A stretch of DNA of 64,000 nt from Zhengitettix transpicula. Taxonomy: Eukaryota; Arthropoda; Insecta; Orthoptera; Tetrigidae. The notes under the pieces are model-generated. The model saw only the letters and a list, made by a program, of their open reading frames with translations, was not told the DNA's origin and did not search any database. The stretch is taken from NCBI GenBank assembly GCA_037074705.1, contig CM073592.1:30786629-30850628 (forward strand). Direction: 5' to 3'. Shown here one piece after another: positions 10,850 through 22,549 of the stretch (position 1 is its first letter; every line of letters begins with the position of its first letter). Position numbers and translations under genes: made by a program.

Positions 10850-13330
10850 AAACAACAAAAACATACGTTTACTTCATTCTTGAATTTGGAAATCACAAAA
10901 TGAAACAGTAAAGTAATATAATTCAACCCACAACTGTAATAGCGTTCACAGCTGGACAATATTGAAACACATATTATTAACTGAAATGCAATTCCATATA
11001 TCGGAAACTATAAGCATCAGAATAAAATACCCATTTCGGCGTAGAGTTAGTGTATATTCAGACAAGGTGTAAAGCATTTAAGGAATGCTGGCAAACTGGG
11101 ACTGGACACATGATGGGTTTCTACGAGAATATAAAGTCCAAAATTTTTATTTCTGCTATTCCAAGTAATCCGTCCATACCTTGCTCAATATCCCAAAGCA
11201 TCAGCAGTAAACAAATGAGTGTCTCATTTTTCATGATGTCTGCTAGTTGCCATATTTGTAAATAATTCAACCAATCCTAGGTTCAGTTCTCTAAGATCAC
11301 AGACGATAATTATTTTCAAATTCCTTAAATGTTTATGATCATATTAAACTATTTCCTAGTAACAATTTTATACATGGAAATAAAAAACGTAGCTGCACAG
11401 CTGATCGTAGGGTTGTCAAATCACAGTTTAATTTGAGCAGTTGTCGACAATGCCAATGAATTTACCGCAAATGACAGCGCACGTACTGAAGTATTACGTT
11501 ACAGTTTCATAATTCCCAAGTCTTTGAGTATTATATTAATTTTTTTAAAGGGTATTAAATTAAAATATAACATTTGAGAGTATTTTTACTTTCATTATGT
11601 GTATTTTAATTGCGAAGAAAACTGAAAACTTTTCTTATTTGAATTTTTTTAGATTTTCTATTAAATCCAAGTCATTTTATTTCTGTAACCCTATTAACTC
11701 TTCTCACTCGACAGCCTACTTTATCATCCAGTTCCCGCTCATTCTAAAGAATAACTAATTGCGGAATTTCGTGTATTACATTCTGCATATGAATATTCTA
11801 CTCCGAAAAAATACTTCTTGAATAATAATCTAATAATAGTTCTGCAGCTAAAATGTACTACTAGCGGAATGCATCTGTATAACACACTTGGGCTGAAAAT
11901 ACTTTTATATATCCTATGACCATGTAATTTATTTTTCTTATTAAATTCATCTCGGGGTTTTCATAGATCTATTACAAGCATTTGCAAAAATGACCATTAT
12001 GCGACGGCTCTTTTTCAAATTAGCAGTCTCAAGAAAATACAACGGTAACGATTATAAATAAAGCCGAAAATGAAACGAACACAACATCGTTTTATGTTAT
12101 TAAACATGAATCTGAACACGGAGCTGATTTAGGGAATTGCTTCAGGTGATTATATGTTGTAGTCATTAATAACTCACCTGTTGTATTTATTTTTGGGGGC
12201 CAGGTTATTTTCAGGTAAATAGCTAAACTTGGATAACTTTTAATATTTTATTTTTCGAACATGTGACAGATTCCTCAGGGCGTTGTTTGAATTAAGCAAC
12301 ACGTGGTTTTCCTACACTTTCCCACGCTCTCGACGTGGAATTGTCCCTTCAAGGCGCCGACAATCAGGCTCGCCCGTCTCAATTGTTAGAGCTCAATAAT
12401 CCACATAAAAACACATAATTACAGTTATCAAGTTGATGTGTTACAATATAAAAAATATTCCATTCGATAACAAGAAAATGGATCATTTTCGTTTCAAAAA
12501 AGCATTCACGAAGACAATTTATTCCCAATCATTCTTTTTTTTTACAAAGAAACTAAACTTATCCTGTCCTCTAAGGTCAAATGTGAGATTTTGTAAATCG
12601 GAATAATCAAATTAGAATTAACGTTATCGAAAGTTTTGCATCCCACGATTGTGCGCGTCTACTTGGAGAATACTTCATATAGACGATTTGTGGATGAAGA
12701 GGAAACCTGACTGAGAAGTATGGCGAATTTAATTATTGCAAGTAGCTTTCTGCTGCCGACAGAATAATTTATTTCAATTCCACATCGATTCTATTTGCAA
12801 ATCGAGCAATCCATAATATTGTAATCGTCCAAATGATACGGATAGGATTGTAATTTGGAGTTTGAGTCAGTATATACGTTTCCTCGTAGACATCACTTGA
12901 TCAATTTCATTAATATTTAAGTGTACACTCTTTTTGGGATAATTTTCAATAAAATATGAGTTTTAAATTTACTGACTTTTTTTATCTCTCTTTTGTGAGT
13001 TATTTTGTCTCCCACGTTACTTGGCGGATGATCAGTGTTACATATTTGATATAAGCCATTGAGAAGTACCTCTCATGATCCTCTGATTTCCAGCACATTT
13101 GAAGAAGAATATGGGTTCAATATGTCATTTCTTCTCTATGAAGATTTCTCTTATACGTAAGCACGTTGTCTTGTTTATTGAATGGCGTTTCTCTCTTAAA
13201 CTTTTATCTAGAAACACGAAAGTAGAAGATGAAGCCATCGACTAAATTATGTTCAAATGAAGGTCGTTTTTTGAAAATGATGGAGATGTTCAGGTCACCA
13301 TTTTACGAAAGAAAAAAAAATTCTTAAATA
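10850..13330. other. AMBRA1 upstream / intergenic region
   Basis: AT-rich DNA between the AMBRA1 start and the 3' end of the first cuticle gene. It must hold the AMBRA1 promoter and any 5' non-coding exon, but I see no clear TATA box, repeat or coding exon. Confidence 0.6.
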
Positions 13331-13618
13331 ACATGAATGGATGAGTTTATTTCAATGCTCAGTTTATTACAAAGCTTATTAAACACAAATTACAATAACA
13401 AATACATCCACATGACCACAGGACACCGCAGTAAGTCGAGAATCTGAATTTGTAATTGCCGTTACGTGTTAGTTTTCTTTTTCCCTTCGTAGGAATGCAT
13501 AGAAGCACGTGGAAATAGAAAATGATCACATTTGTCAACTTCTTCTGTTTAAAGAAGCTGTTTAATGACTGTCATCTAATTACAAGTATTTGATTACAGT
13601 TTTTCAATCGTCGCAAAG

Positions 13619-14651
13619 TTATGCAACGGGAGCTACGGCCTTGGGCAGGTGATCGCCCTTGGCATCAAAGCCATTCTCGTCGGCGTGGTATGTGGTCGTG
13701 TATGTCTTTCCATCGTCAGCAACGAAGGAGTAAGAGCCAGATCGGATGAGAACGTAATCCGTGCCGTCAGGAGTGGGCTTCAGTTCTCCGTGTTCTTCGA
13801 CGGCGATTCCGTTGGCCGTCGTGTAGCTGAAAGGGAACAATTAATTAGACTGGAGCAAGTATGCAGCATTCAAAGAAAACCCGGAAAGATATATCCCACT
13901 AACGTCCAGGAAAGACCCTAATTATAACGATTGGGAAGATACTAGAACAATTTCGGTAAGTTTTCCTACTATAATATGCCCATATCTGATTTTTTTACAA
14001 GCAACAGCTTTTGATACATTTATTATTACTGGGATAAGGCAACGTGTAATGTGTACGTGAAAAATTTTTCTCTTACTGTCATGAAAGATTTTTTATTATT
14101 AATTTTTTTATTTGTCACCAGTTAAGCATGCGATTACTATATGTACCGTTAGTTGTAATATTGTTTCTTTATTTTGTTGTAGATGTCACCGGACCTATTG
14201 CGGTTGAAGCACTGCAATACCTTTTTCAATGTAATTCAATCGTTTATATAGTATAGTATAAGAATATAAGGAAAGGATACTCGATATTATGATTAGTTAT
14301 CGGTGTAAGGCTTTGCTGTTTATAGATAAGCTTAAACAGCTGTAGTATTCGTTTTATATTGTGACTACCTAAAACTGCAGTCTTTAATGACAATCCGTAC
14401 AACTGTCATATCTGTCTACGAAATCACTCGTCGGATTTCATAGCGAAACTAAAAAAGTACAATAGCGAAATTTCTTTCACGAATGAAAAGATGCTGATGG
14501 TTAGTTTAGGGGAAGAACATAATTGTAACCAACAGCCTAAAGGTTGAACAAATCAATAATTTTTTCCATGCTGTGACATGTTGTAAACCAAAAGAGTATA
14601 GAAAGCTATCGAGCGGCTGAAGTTTCAAACACGGAAACCCATAAGTTGCCC

Positions 14652-14688
<37 letters not shown>

Positions 14689-15629
14689 AATGCCAATTAA
14701 TTAAGACATTAATTGAGAAATTAAAAAAATAAATTGTTTGAGAAATCTATTCTTGACGGCGGTACAGAACACGGCAACAATGTAGCCAAGCACGGTTTCC
14801 TTTTGTCGGAAGAGGTATTCGCGCTCAAAATTGCGAGACGGTTGTTCAGTTGGCTGGAAGGTTTGGTCAAGTACAGGTCGTATTAAAATAGACGAGATAT
14901 TCTTTTAAAAAGAAAAGTTAAGTAGAAGCAGTGGGCAGTCAGACACGACAGAAATTGGTCGAGTTGAAATAGACAAGACAATTTCAAATATTCTAAGGAA
15001 ATTTGCAGAGAAACATCGAGAATTACCAATCAACAGCTTTGATTCGTCCCTGAACATTTTGCTCAAGACGAAATATTCACTTGAGCAGAACTACGAAACC
15101 TGCTAAACACAAACAGTTTTTGGTGCACATAGCCGAGCAGAAGTCAATAGAGAGAGAGACGAAAGGAAGATTATGCTGGTTCCTGATTTTTGATCTAAAA
15201 ATATTAAATTTAGAATCTGTTGAGTTTAAAAGAAGTGCAAAAACCCGTCATAAATCAAAGGTATCCCGGAATGCTGGGCAGCCTTGAGTACAATTTACAA
15301 TCAACCAAGTATGTAAACCTGATTAAAAGATAGACGTCAGATTTCGTTCCCTCCTTTTAATAAAATTTGTTAATTAGAATCCATCTTTTTAGTTTAATTT
15401 CGCTGACAAGTAAATTTCGTCATTGTTAATTGATGAGTAAATCTTTTCTCTTTTAAATTGGAATTTGTGTTTAAGTTGAGAAATAAAATGATGCGCCATT
15501 ATCAAACCCAGTAGAGACCCTGAGATAATTTTTAAATTGTGTCACTGTGTTTAAATTGATAATAAATATTTTGTTTGTTTGTAAATTAAATTCTTTCATT
15601 TAATTAACGCCCTCCTTTTTGTATATTAC

Positions 15630-15672
<43 letters not shown>

Positions 15673-16268
15673 TTCTACCGCAATTGCAATATAATATTAT
15701 GGTCTACCTGATGGAGTACTGTCCAAAGTCGTCACGTTCTTCCGAACGGAAGATGGTCTCGATGACTGGCGGTAATTTGGCATCAGCTGCGGCGATGGCA
15801 ACGACGGCGGCGAAAATCAAGCAAACCTGAAAAATAAGAAACCACATCATAGCAACTCACAAACAAGAACCACCCTCTCATAAATTTCAAGCTCTATTTA
15901 ATTCTTTCGCAGATACAGATAGAAAGCTTCTTAATACCCAACAAAACGATAGCATTGCTGTTGCTCATGCTCAGGTTCAGAGGAAAATACGATGTTTAAA
16001 ATACTACTTCACAAGTAGATCTGATAGCAGATGTGAAAGATGTGTAACGTACACCAATAGTATTTTTATACTTATAGTAAGAAGCGTCGTAATAAAAGAA
16101 ATATCAGTCGCGAGACCAGTTTTATTTAATTGTATCAGATCCTTAATTTTCCTGAGCGGGTAAACGTCTATTGTCAAACGTGCATCAAATAGGACATCTA
16201 GTGAAGTAATACTTCGTCAGTATAGCCCGAGTAACTGTTCCCACTATACTTACTGCGGCGGTCCTCAT
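13619..16268 (-). CDS. RR-1 cuticle protein (endocuticle structural glycoprotein-like), 113 aa
   Basis: Three coding exons: 16254-16268, 15708-15826 and 13619-13826, with GT-AG introns and phases 0 and 2. The first exon contributes only MRTAA and runs into a signal peptide (VCLIFAAVVAIAAADA). The mature chain then has a short acidic/basic lead and a full RR-1 chitin_bind_4 domain: GQYSISYTTANGI, EEHGELK, SGSYSFVADDGKTYTTTY, HADENGFDAKGDHLP. This domain binds chitin in flexible cuticle; the protein is secreted by epidermal cells. The 15-nt first coding exon is typical of insect cuticle genes. Intron 2 carries an LTR-like insertion at 14686-15630. AATAAA-type signals lie at 13346-13351 and 13363-13368 (minus sense). 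A paralogue with identical exon phases lies at 22550-24478. Confidence 0.95.
14686..15630 (+). mobile_element. LTR-like element A (solo-LTR candidate) in a TA tract
   Basis: A 945-bp insertion that starts TGTAAT and ends ATTACA and is flanked on both sides by ATAT inside TA-rich tracts. The 6-bp inverted ends, TG...CA termini and 4-bp target duplication fit a solo LTR. It contains AATAAA followed by CCAGTAGAGACCCTGAGAT (15508-15526), a core shared in reverse with 32188-32207 and 53946-53965. It sits in the second intron of the cuticle gene, opposite to its transcription. No protein domain is visible. Confidence 0.6.
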
Positions 16269-16322
16269 GTTTAACGTTGGACGATATGTCGACGAACTAT
16301 AATTTCCAGGCGATAGCGGTCC

Positions 16323-16332
16323 CTTATATACC
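16323..16332 (-). promoter_or_regulatory. TATA box of the first cuticle gene
   Basis: TATATAAGGG in minus sense, about 55 nt upstream of the start codon at 16268. That spacing leaves room for a short leader starting near 16300. Confidence 0.75.
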
Positions 16333-16567
16333 TGCTGGTAAACACGAAAATATGCCATGTTTTCTCTAACAACACCGTAAACACCCTCGCGGACAGCTTG
16401 CGCCCTTGCAACAGAGTTCAGCGTTTCCCAACCCCGGGGAAAAGCAGCGGTGTACTCTAAAGTGGGGGTTTAAACGCATCACAAAATAATAAACAGGGTT
16501 TCATTAAAATAATATAGTTCATATGTACAATACTCTGGAAAATGAAAATATAACGTCTGTATTGAAA

Positions 16568-17090
16568 TCTAATAAAGAAAGCAGAGTGTTTGTTTGTATG
16601 TATATATATTCGTATGTTCCTTATACAAATCGAGACCGGTGGAGCAAAATTCACCAAATTTCGTACACGTGTTCTTTACGTTCACTGTCGGGGTGAGACG
16701 CGTCTACCACCCTCAGGAGCGGGAGTGGAAATATTTAAACCTGCTAAAACAGCCGATATTTGAGTCTCATAAATATTTTTTTGGGGTCAACGAGATGTGA
16801 TATGAGTATAATTTCAACCCCTTACAGCAATGTAAAGGAGAAACGTTAGGGGTGAGGGTGGAAGAGCGTTACAAGAAAATAACGCGAATACAACCGAGAT
16901 TGGAGTCAAATCCAGGGTTATGGATGTCGGTGAGTTTAATTATGACATTCAGTTGGCCATTTAACCCCCTATGGCCGGGGGTGAAATTTTTCAAACATGG
17001 TCGATATTTGCCTGGAATAAATATTTTTCCCGAGTCCAATTGGGGGTTATAGATATACGACATTCCGGGCAACGCCTGCAACCCAGCTAG
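16568..17090 (+). mobile_element. Non-autonomous Helitron
   Basis: Starts with TC (TCTAATAAAGAAAGC) and ends with CTAG preceded by a short hairpin (CGGGC-AAC-GCCTG). It lies between a host A and T, which is the Helitron integration pattern. The body carries the GTGTTTGTTTGTATG motif near the 5' end that is common in animal Helitrons. No Rep/helicase frame is present. Confidence 0.7.
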
Positions 17091-17179
17091 TTAATAATAA
17101 AATGAAATAGCCAAAAGAAGTTGACACCAGGTACCATTCCAGAGTTACATCTGAGATGCTCCACATTAAATCCGACATC

Positions 17180-17345
17180 ACAGCAATTAATGTACAAACG
17201 TATACTATGAAACTCAACAATGGCTACGATCCCTTATTGTTGCTTTCCCATTGTCGTTGCGTTTTGTTTCGTTGAGTTGTGTCGCTCTTGGCTCGTTTTT
17301 TTTTCGCACCAGAAGAAAGGTTTGCAGAAACGTTGTGTGGAAATC
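17180..17345 (+). repeat. Interspersed repeat ending GCAGAAACGTTGTGTGG, paired with 44499-44735
   Basis: Shares ACATCACTGCAATTAA-, GAAACTCAACA-, GATCCCTTAT- and TTTGCAGAAACGTTGTGTGG-like blocks in the same order with 44499-44735. No coding content. Similar GAAACGTTG endings occur at 48770-48785 and 58565-58585. Confidence 0.55.
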
Positions 17346-17449
17346 GGTCTGTATTTGGCTGTTTCATGTTATTATTAATACTCTGGAAATTTACATATTT
17401 GTATGAATAATCATTTGAGGCCATTTTTAATAATAATAAATAAAACGCG

Positions 17450-20225
17450 TTTAATTTGATAAAAGAAGGCTTTAAGGGATTTGAACGAAAGTACCACCGA
17501 CTTTAGCCCAAAATAACTAATTTCTCAATTTCAGACTAAATCGATTGATGTAAACAAAGCAGAGCACACATTAGCAGTATTTCAAAGTTAACATGAGACT
17601 ATGATTTGTGTTTTTATTGTGTTTTAGTTTCATGCCAGTGCGTAGTGTCCCGTCGTGAATGAAATAGGAAAGTGAAAATTAGGTTGTAGAAATATTTTAT
17701 TAACATGTTACGGCTAAGGTAGATAATGCGATTTGTGTGATAAATTTGATTTTGAAATTAATTTGTGCATTAACAACGTCAGTGTGAAGTTTTCATTTTC
17801 AAGGAACAATTGATAATATATTAAAGACGACCCGGCGGAAAAAAAATTAAAGATGGAGGTGCGTTACGTTCAGTAAAGACGAGCTCTTTAAATGTAATAA
17901 TTTTGCAAATTCCTCCATCTCCAGCTTCTGCTTCATTTCTTTATCTGAACTATTGCGTGGCCTTCTTGCAGTTCAGGTGCCATTTTACTACCACTCTGTC
18001 CCAACTTCGTCTAGGTGAGATGGACAATGCTGCATTGAGTGTATTTGGAATGGTATGAATGAATCGTACCCGACATCGAAAACGCAGACTTTTGACCGTA
18101 ATGACCGATGTGGATCGTAAACTTACACATTTTTCGCGAAATGAAATTTTTGCAAAGGAGAGATGTTGGGGTAACACTTGAGAGATCTCACGACGAATGA
18201 CTTGGTGAGAAATGTTACGGGAGTTACGGACGAAGTTCTACGCACAGGAAATTCGATATGGCAACGTATGGAACGAGAGGAGAATTATGAACAGGAACCG
18301 AAGGCATTGTTAGCGATCAAGTAGTCGGCAATTTTATGTGTGGTGTTGGGGCAAAAAGAAGGCAGTAGTAAGAATCTTGATGAAACTAAGAGAATAATTT
18401 AATGTGTGAAATATAGCTGTAGGTGACGATGTTTTTTTTTATTATTATTAAAGGTAACTTTTAGTCCGGAGACTTTACAGTTGTGATAATAATAATAATA
18501 ACAGTATTTACAAATGTAAAAATTAACAAATAACAAGGTATTTACAATTTATAAATATTTCACATGTAAACTTGTGGTATTGGATGTGACCCTTGTCATT
18601 CCAAGTTAGAGACGAGAGAAGCAGATTAACTTGTTTACCGCATATTAACATATAACCGACATGATGTTAGCGATCAATCTGGTCATTGGGGAAACTACAT
18701 GTTTGAAGCGTTAAGGATGTTAAGGGGCAGATGGGAAGAGCGGATATTATAGGGAGTATGGTAGTGCCAGGTGGTAGGAGGGCTGGAGTTGGGTAATTCC
18801 AGAGTGATTTCGGGGGAGGATGATGTCAATTGGGAGTTTACGTTTTAGTCTGCGAAGGTGACGATGGTAATGAATTTGTGAATTAATTTACGCCTAGTAA
18901 ATCCTGGACACAGATAATCTGAAAAATGTAAGAATTACTCAAATTCACCTACAAGCATACCAAATTTGGTTGTGTTGTTAAACTCGTTCCTTGACAGGTG
19001 ATCATATCTTAATATTACGTAGACGATATTATAAAATCTATTTATTGTCCTGACAAAAAAGCACCCTGAAGGGGTAATTAATTTTGTCGGCTTTGATTTA
19101 CGAGGTTCTCATACAATTGTGCATCATCAAAAAAATCCATACAATTTTTATTAGAATTTTTTACAAACTTCTTTGTCAATGAAATGTTCTCTTCTTCCGA
19201 AAGACTATTTTCCAATTACACCGAAAACCGAAAAATATTTCAGCGCAAAAGTATTTTACGTCATACAATATAAAGTATTAATTAGCAATTGCTCAACAGA
19301 AAATTTTTTAAAATGATTAAATCGTAGAAAACAAAACAAATTTTCGGCACCGAACCTCGTGAAAGTGGTTTGTAACTCCAACAACAAAACATTCTTTTAA
19401 ATATAACATTCCTCTCTAATGTATGTATAATGATGTGATCCGGGTCTTTTACGAATCCAATCAATATTTTTCCCTGACTAGTTCATATCATTTTGTTCAA
19501 TGTTATAAATTATAACGTAGTGACCAAAAGACTGTGTGTTTTGAAACATTATTTTTACAGTAAATAAGGTACTTTGAGTTTCTGTTTTGTGTAAGTAAAT
19601 TTCGAGTAAGAGAACAATAAATTTTGCAATTTATGTTTCTTATATATTTTTTTGTTTGCACATCTTCTGCAGCCGGCCACAGAAATAATTTTTGCTGAAT
19701 TGCTTCACTTTTTCTTGGTCTACGAACACGTCCTTGAGCTATCCTTAGCTCGTTTAAAGAGGGAGAAAACAGACAGCATATTTCAAGCATGTAAACTTGC
19801 CGGGCCGATCAATTATCAATTTTAAATTAAACGAGAAGAGACAGGTAAAATATATTTATTAATTAAAGCTCTTTATTTTACCCTTCATTATATACAGTTA
19901 TTCACCAATTTCTATTACAAAATTATTCTGCGATACGTTGCATGATAGATATTCGACGAAATGGACGTAAGCTCCTTTTAATAATATTAAACGAACATTT
20001 TTTTAATAAAAATTGTGAAGAATTGAATAGGTTATGTTTTAACTAATCAATAAAATTTTAAATTGTTTTTGTGAAGAATAATGAGCCAGAATTTCTCAAA
20101 CATCGTCATTGGTCCGCAAACAGGTGGCTATTTTAACATAGTTAAGGATTAAAAAAAAATCTTCAACCGGTCACTTAATTCTGTACTCTTGAAAACTACA
20201 AATAACAGATTTTTGCAGGATTTAA
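17450..20225. other. Intergenic stretch without a recognised gene
   Basis: Holds small AT-rich and AAT-type low-complexity patches (18430-18500). A more GC-rich patch at 17830-18360 and another at 18600-18860 look like decayed mobile-element sequence, but I cannot name a family. No exon with splice support was found. Confidence 0.5.
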
Positions 20226-20230
20226 TTACA

Positions 20231-20643
20231 TTTTTTTTTGGGGGGGGGGACTAACAGGCTACATAAGGGTAATCCACATAGTGGCAACTCCCCTTTAATA
20301 GAATAGGAAGTTTTTTGTTTTTTTAGGGCAACAGGCTACATATGCGTGATCCACATTGGGCAACTCCCCTTTAATAGCATAGGAAGGGATTTGAAAGGGG
20401 GGATGCGGAAGGGTAGAGGAAGGTAACCAAGGGTTACTAGGTAGGGCCCCTGGGCTATGGTTTAAGGATCCTACCCGGCATTCACCTACAGAAAAATGCA
20501 GGGAAAACCCTAGAAAAACCTGCATCGGGTAGGTCGGGCATTGGGTACTTGTCCCACGCCCTTCCGATAGCGGGAGAGGAGTTTGCTGTGGGGACGCAGC
20601 ATTCCCTTCTCCGTGCCTCGACCAGTTTAGGAGGCAGCTGGGA
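20231..20643 (-). mobile_element. Poly(A)-ended retroelement, one copy inserted into another
   Basis: In minus sense the element ends CATGTAGCCTGTT followed by poly(A). The 3' end occurs twice: a first copy at 20253-20310 is interrupted, then a second copy follows its own tail (20311-20330) and runs to about 20643. The string AATAGGAAGTTT occurs at the left break and again right after the second copy, as expected for a target-site duplication. Other copies lie at 51.7, 56.4 and 62.5-63.6 kb. No coding frame is conserved. Confidence 0.65.
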
Positions 20644-21124
20644 ATAGGAAGTTTACCAAATACTTCTTTATAAAATTTTGGTATGGTAACTTAACAGTGG
20701 CAGAATATCGTAACACTCCAAAAAGTAATTTAAAATAATTTAACAGCATTAACGGAAATAAGAAAATAGAGTGAGGAAATAAAAATGGAGTATCTGCCCA
20801 AATTTATATAGTTTTGCGTATGGTAAACACTCAGAATGATTTAACAGTTGAAATGTGCATTAATGGACTTTTCTACATTTACATTCCAATATACTTTTAT
20901 ATAGTTTCATTATTCGACTGCTCTTAAATCTGGATTACATATATTCGAAGATATTCAAACTCATTGTCAATTTACAAATATTTTGGAATCTAATACGAGA
21001 GTTGAAGGTCAATTTTGTAAATGTTTTCGTTTTTCTCTTTTAATTTCATAAGCGCGACCAAATAAAGCTGTATTCCAAAACTTCATTAATACTTGAAGCA
21101 GAATTTTGTCGAAACAATAAAATT

Positions 21125-21290
21125 TAGCCGATCACCTGTGGTGTAGTCAACGGCAAAGTCTCGCATCACAGAGGTCCTGGGTTCGATTCTCGACAAGGGC
21201 ATTTCCACACGGATAACCCTCCCCTCCCCCACAAATTAGTTCCCCGACCAATTTACAGACTAAAGTGTAGAAAGTGACTTAATAACCTTA
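21125..21290 (+). mobile_element. tRNA-derived SINE
   Basis: The head has a box A-like stretch (CCTGTGGTGTAGTCAACGG) and a clear box B (GGTCCTGGGTTCGATTCTC) about 40 nt later, followed by a C-rich non-tRNA body. A truncated relative with the same CCTGTGGTGTAG head lies at 53625-53655. Confidence 0.65.
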
Positions 21291-22518
21291 ACAGTTTATT
21301 GAATATTCGCGAATCGGCGTTCACTTCTTATATCTGTTGCATTTTCTTGATACAACGCATACATTTGGAGAAATATGCGTTGACTGCATACGCAATACAA
21401 AAGCAGACATAGTGTGTGTGTATCTCGCCTCGTGTCGCATTCCGTTTGTGTTGGGGAAAGTGCGGTGGCAACGCGATCGCGATACTTGATGGGAAAACTA
21501 TTTAAGGTTGAGATTTATGTTTCTGAGATACAAAATATATCTGGCTACGAGACCGGCGGTCTAATAACTATTGCTAAGCTTAAGTAAAAAAATAATAATA
21601 ACCTTGTGTGAGAGAGCAATCGGATTCCGCATAGCGAAACGTTCTTGTGTAATGTGACAGATTTTTTCTATTTATAGCTAGGATAGAAACATAGTCAGGT
21701 AAATAATAATATTGACAGAAAGACTAAATCTCCTTCTTTTTACTACTCATGCTAAAGTTCGATAAATATCAGAGGTTCACATTTTTTTTCTCATGATTGA
21801 AATTAGCCAGAGAGAAGTAAATAAAATACATAGATCGAACAAGGTTTACATAAATTCTTTTCCAACACAGTTTTGTGTGAAAGGACAGGGATATCCTTCT
21901 ATTACTAAAGTTCGTCAAATTTCCGGTGCTTGCGATGTGAATCTTTTCGATGATACATCGGTTCAAAACAAATAACTATGGTAATGTTTTGAATCAACAA
22001 ATGTGCTCTACGGTTAAGGCTCCTCCTGAGAATGTTTGGATGACACAGAGCTTTCCGCGATAAGCGGCAGGAAAAGGCTGCAGAAAGCTTTTCCACGAAG
22101 ATAGCGCCCCTCGTCAACAAATGACCCAACTCAGCAGTTTGAAGTTGTGTCAACAGTTACTTACTTTCTTAATCCTACTTCTCTCCATTTTCACATTGTT
22201 ATAACGACTATGGTGGCTTACTTTGGAGTCAAAGTTTCATAACCGAGAAATATGTTTGGACATTTTCAGATAAATTATTGTGAGAAGAAACAGTAGCTTC
22301 AATTTTCTAGTGAAAAAAAGGTTGTCACCAAAGAATTATGATATTTTAGATTTTTAATGCATAACTATTCCGACGCGAATTATATCAAATTAGATTTCAG
22401 TGAGCGATGCACAGTTATTGTGTTATAGTTTATAGTCATTTCTACAAGACTGTAGGAAGAACGATTTTTAAAGGGCGCACATGGAATAAGAAAAGTTATA
22501 ATTTAAAGTGTATTTATG

Positions 22519-22524
22519 TTTATT
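22519..22524 (-). terminator. Poly(A) signal of the second cuticle gene
   Basis: AATAAA in minus sense, 25 nt after the stop codon that ends at 22550. This gives a very short 3' UTR. Confidence 0.6.
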
Positions 22525-22549
22525 TAATCAATGAAGCAATTACAGGTTT

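Noticed and set aside
13649..13921. 90-codon plus frame over the last exon of the first cuticle gene
   Set aside because: It is the antisense shadow of a well-supported RR-1 exon.
17950..18177. 75-codon minus frame in the 17.8-18.4 kb patch
   Set aside because: No recognisable domain, and the surrounding sequence looks like decayed mobile-element DNA.
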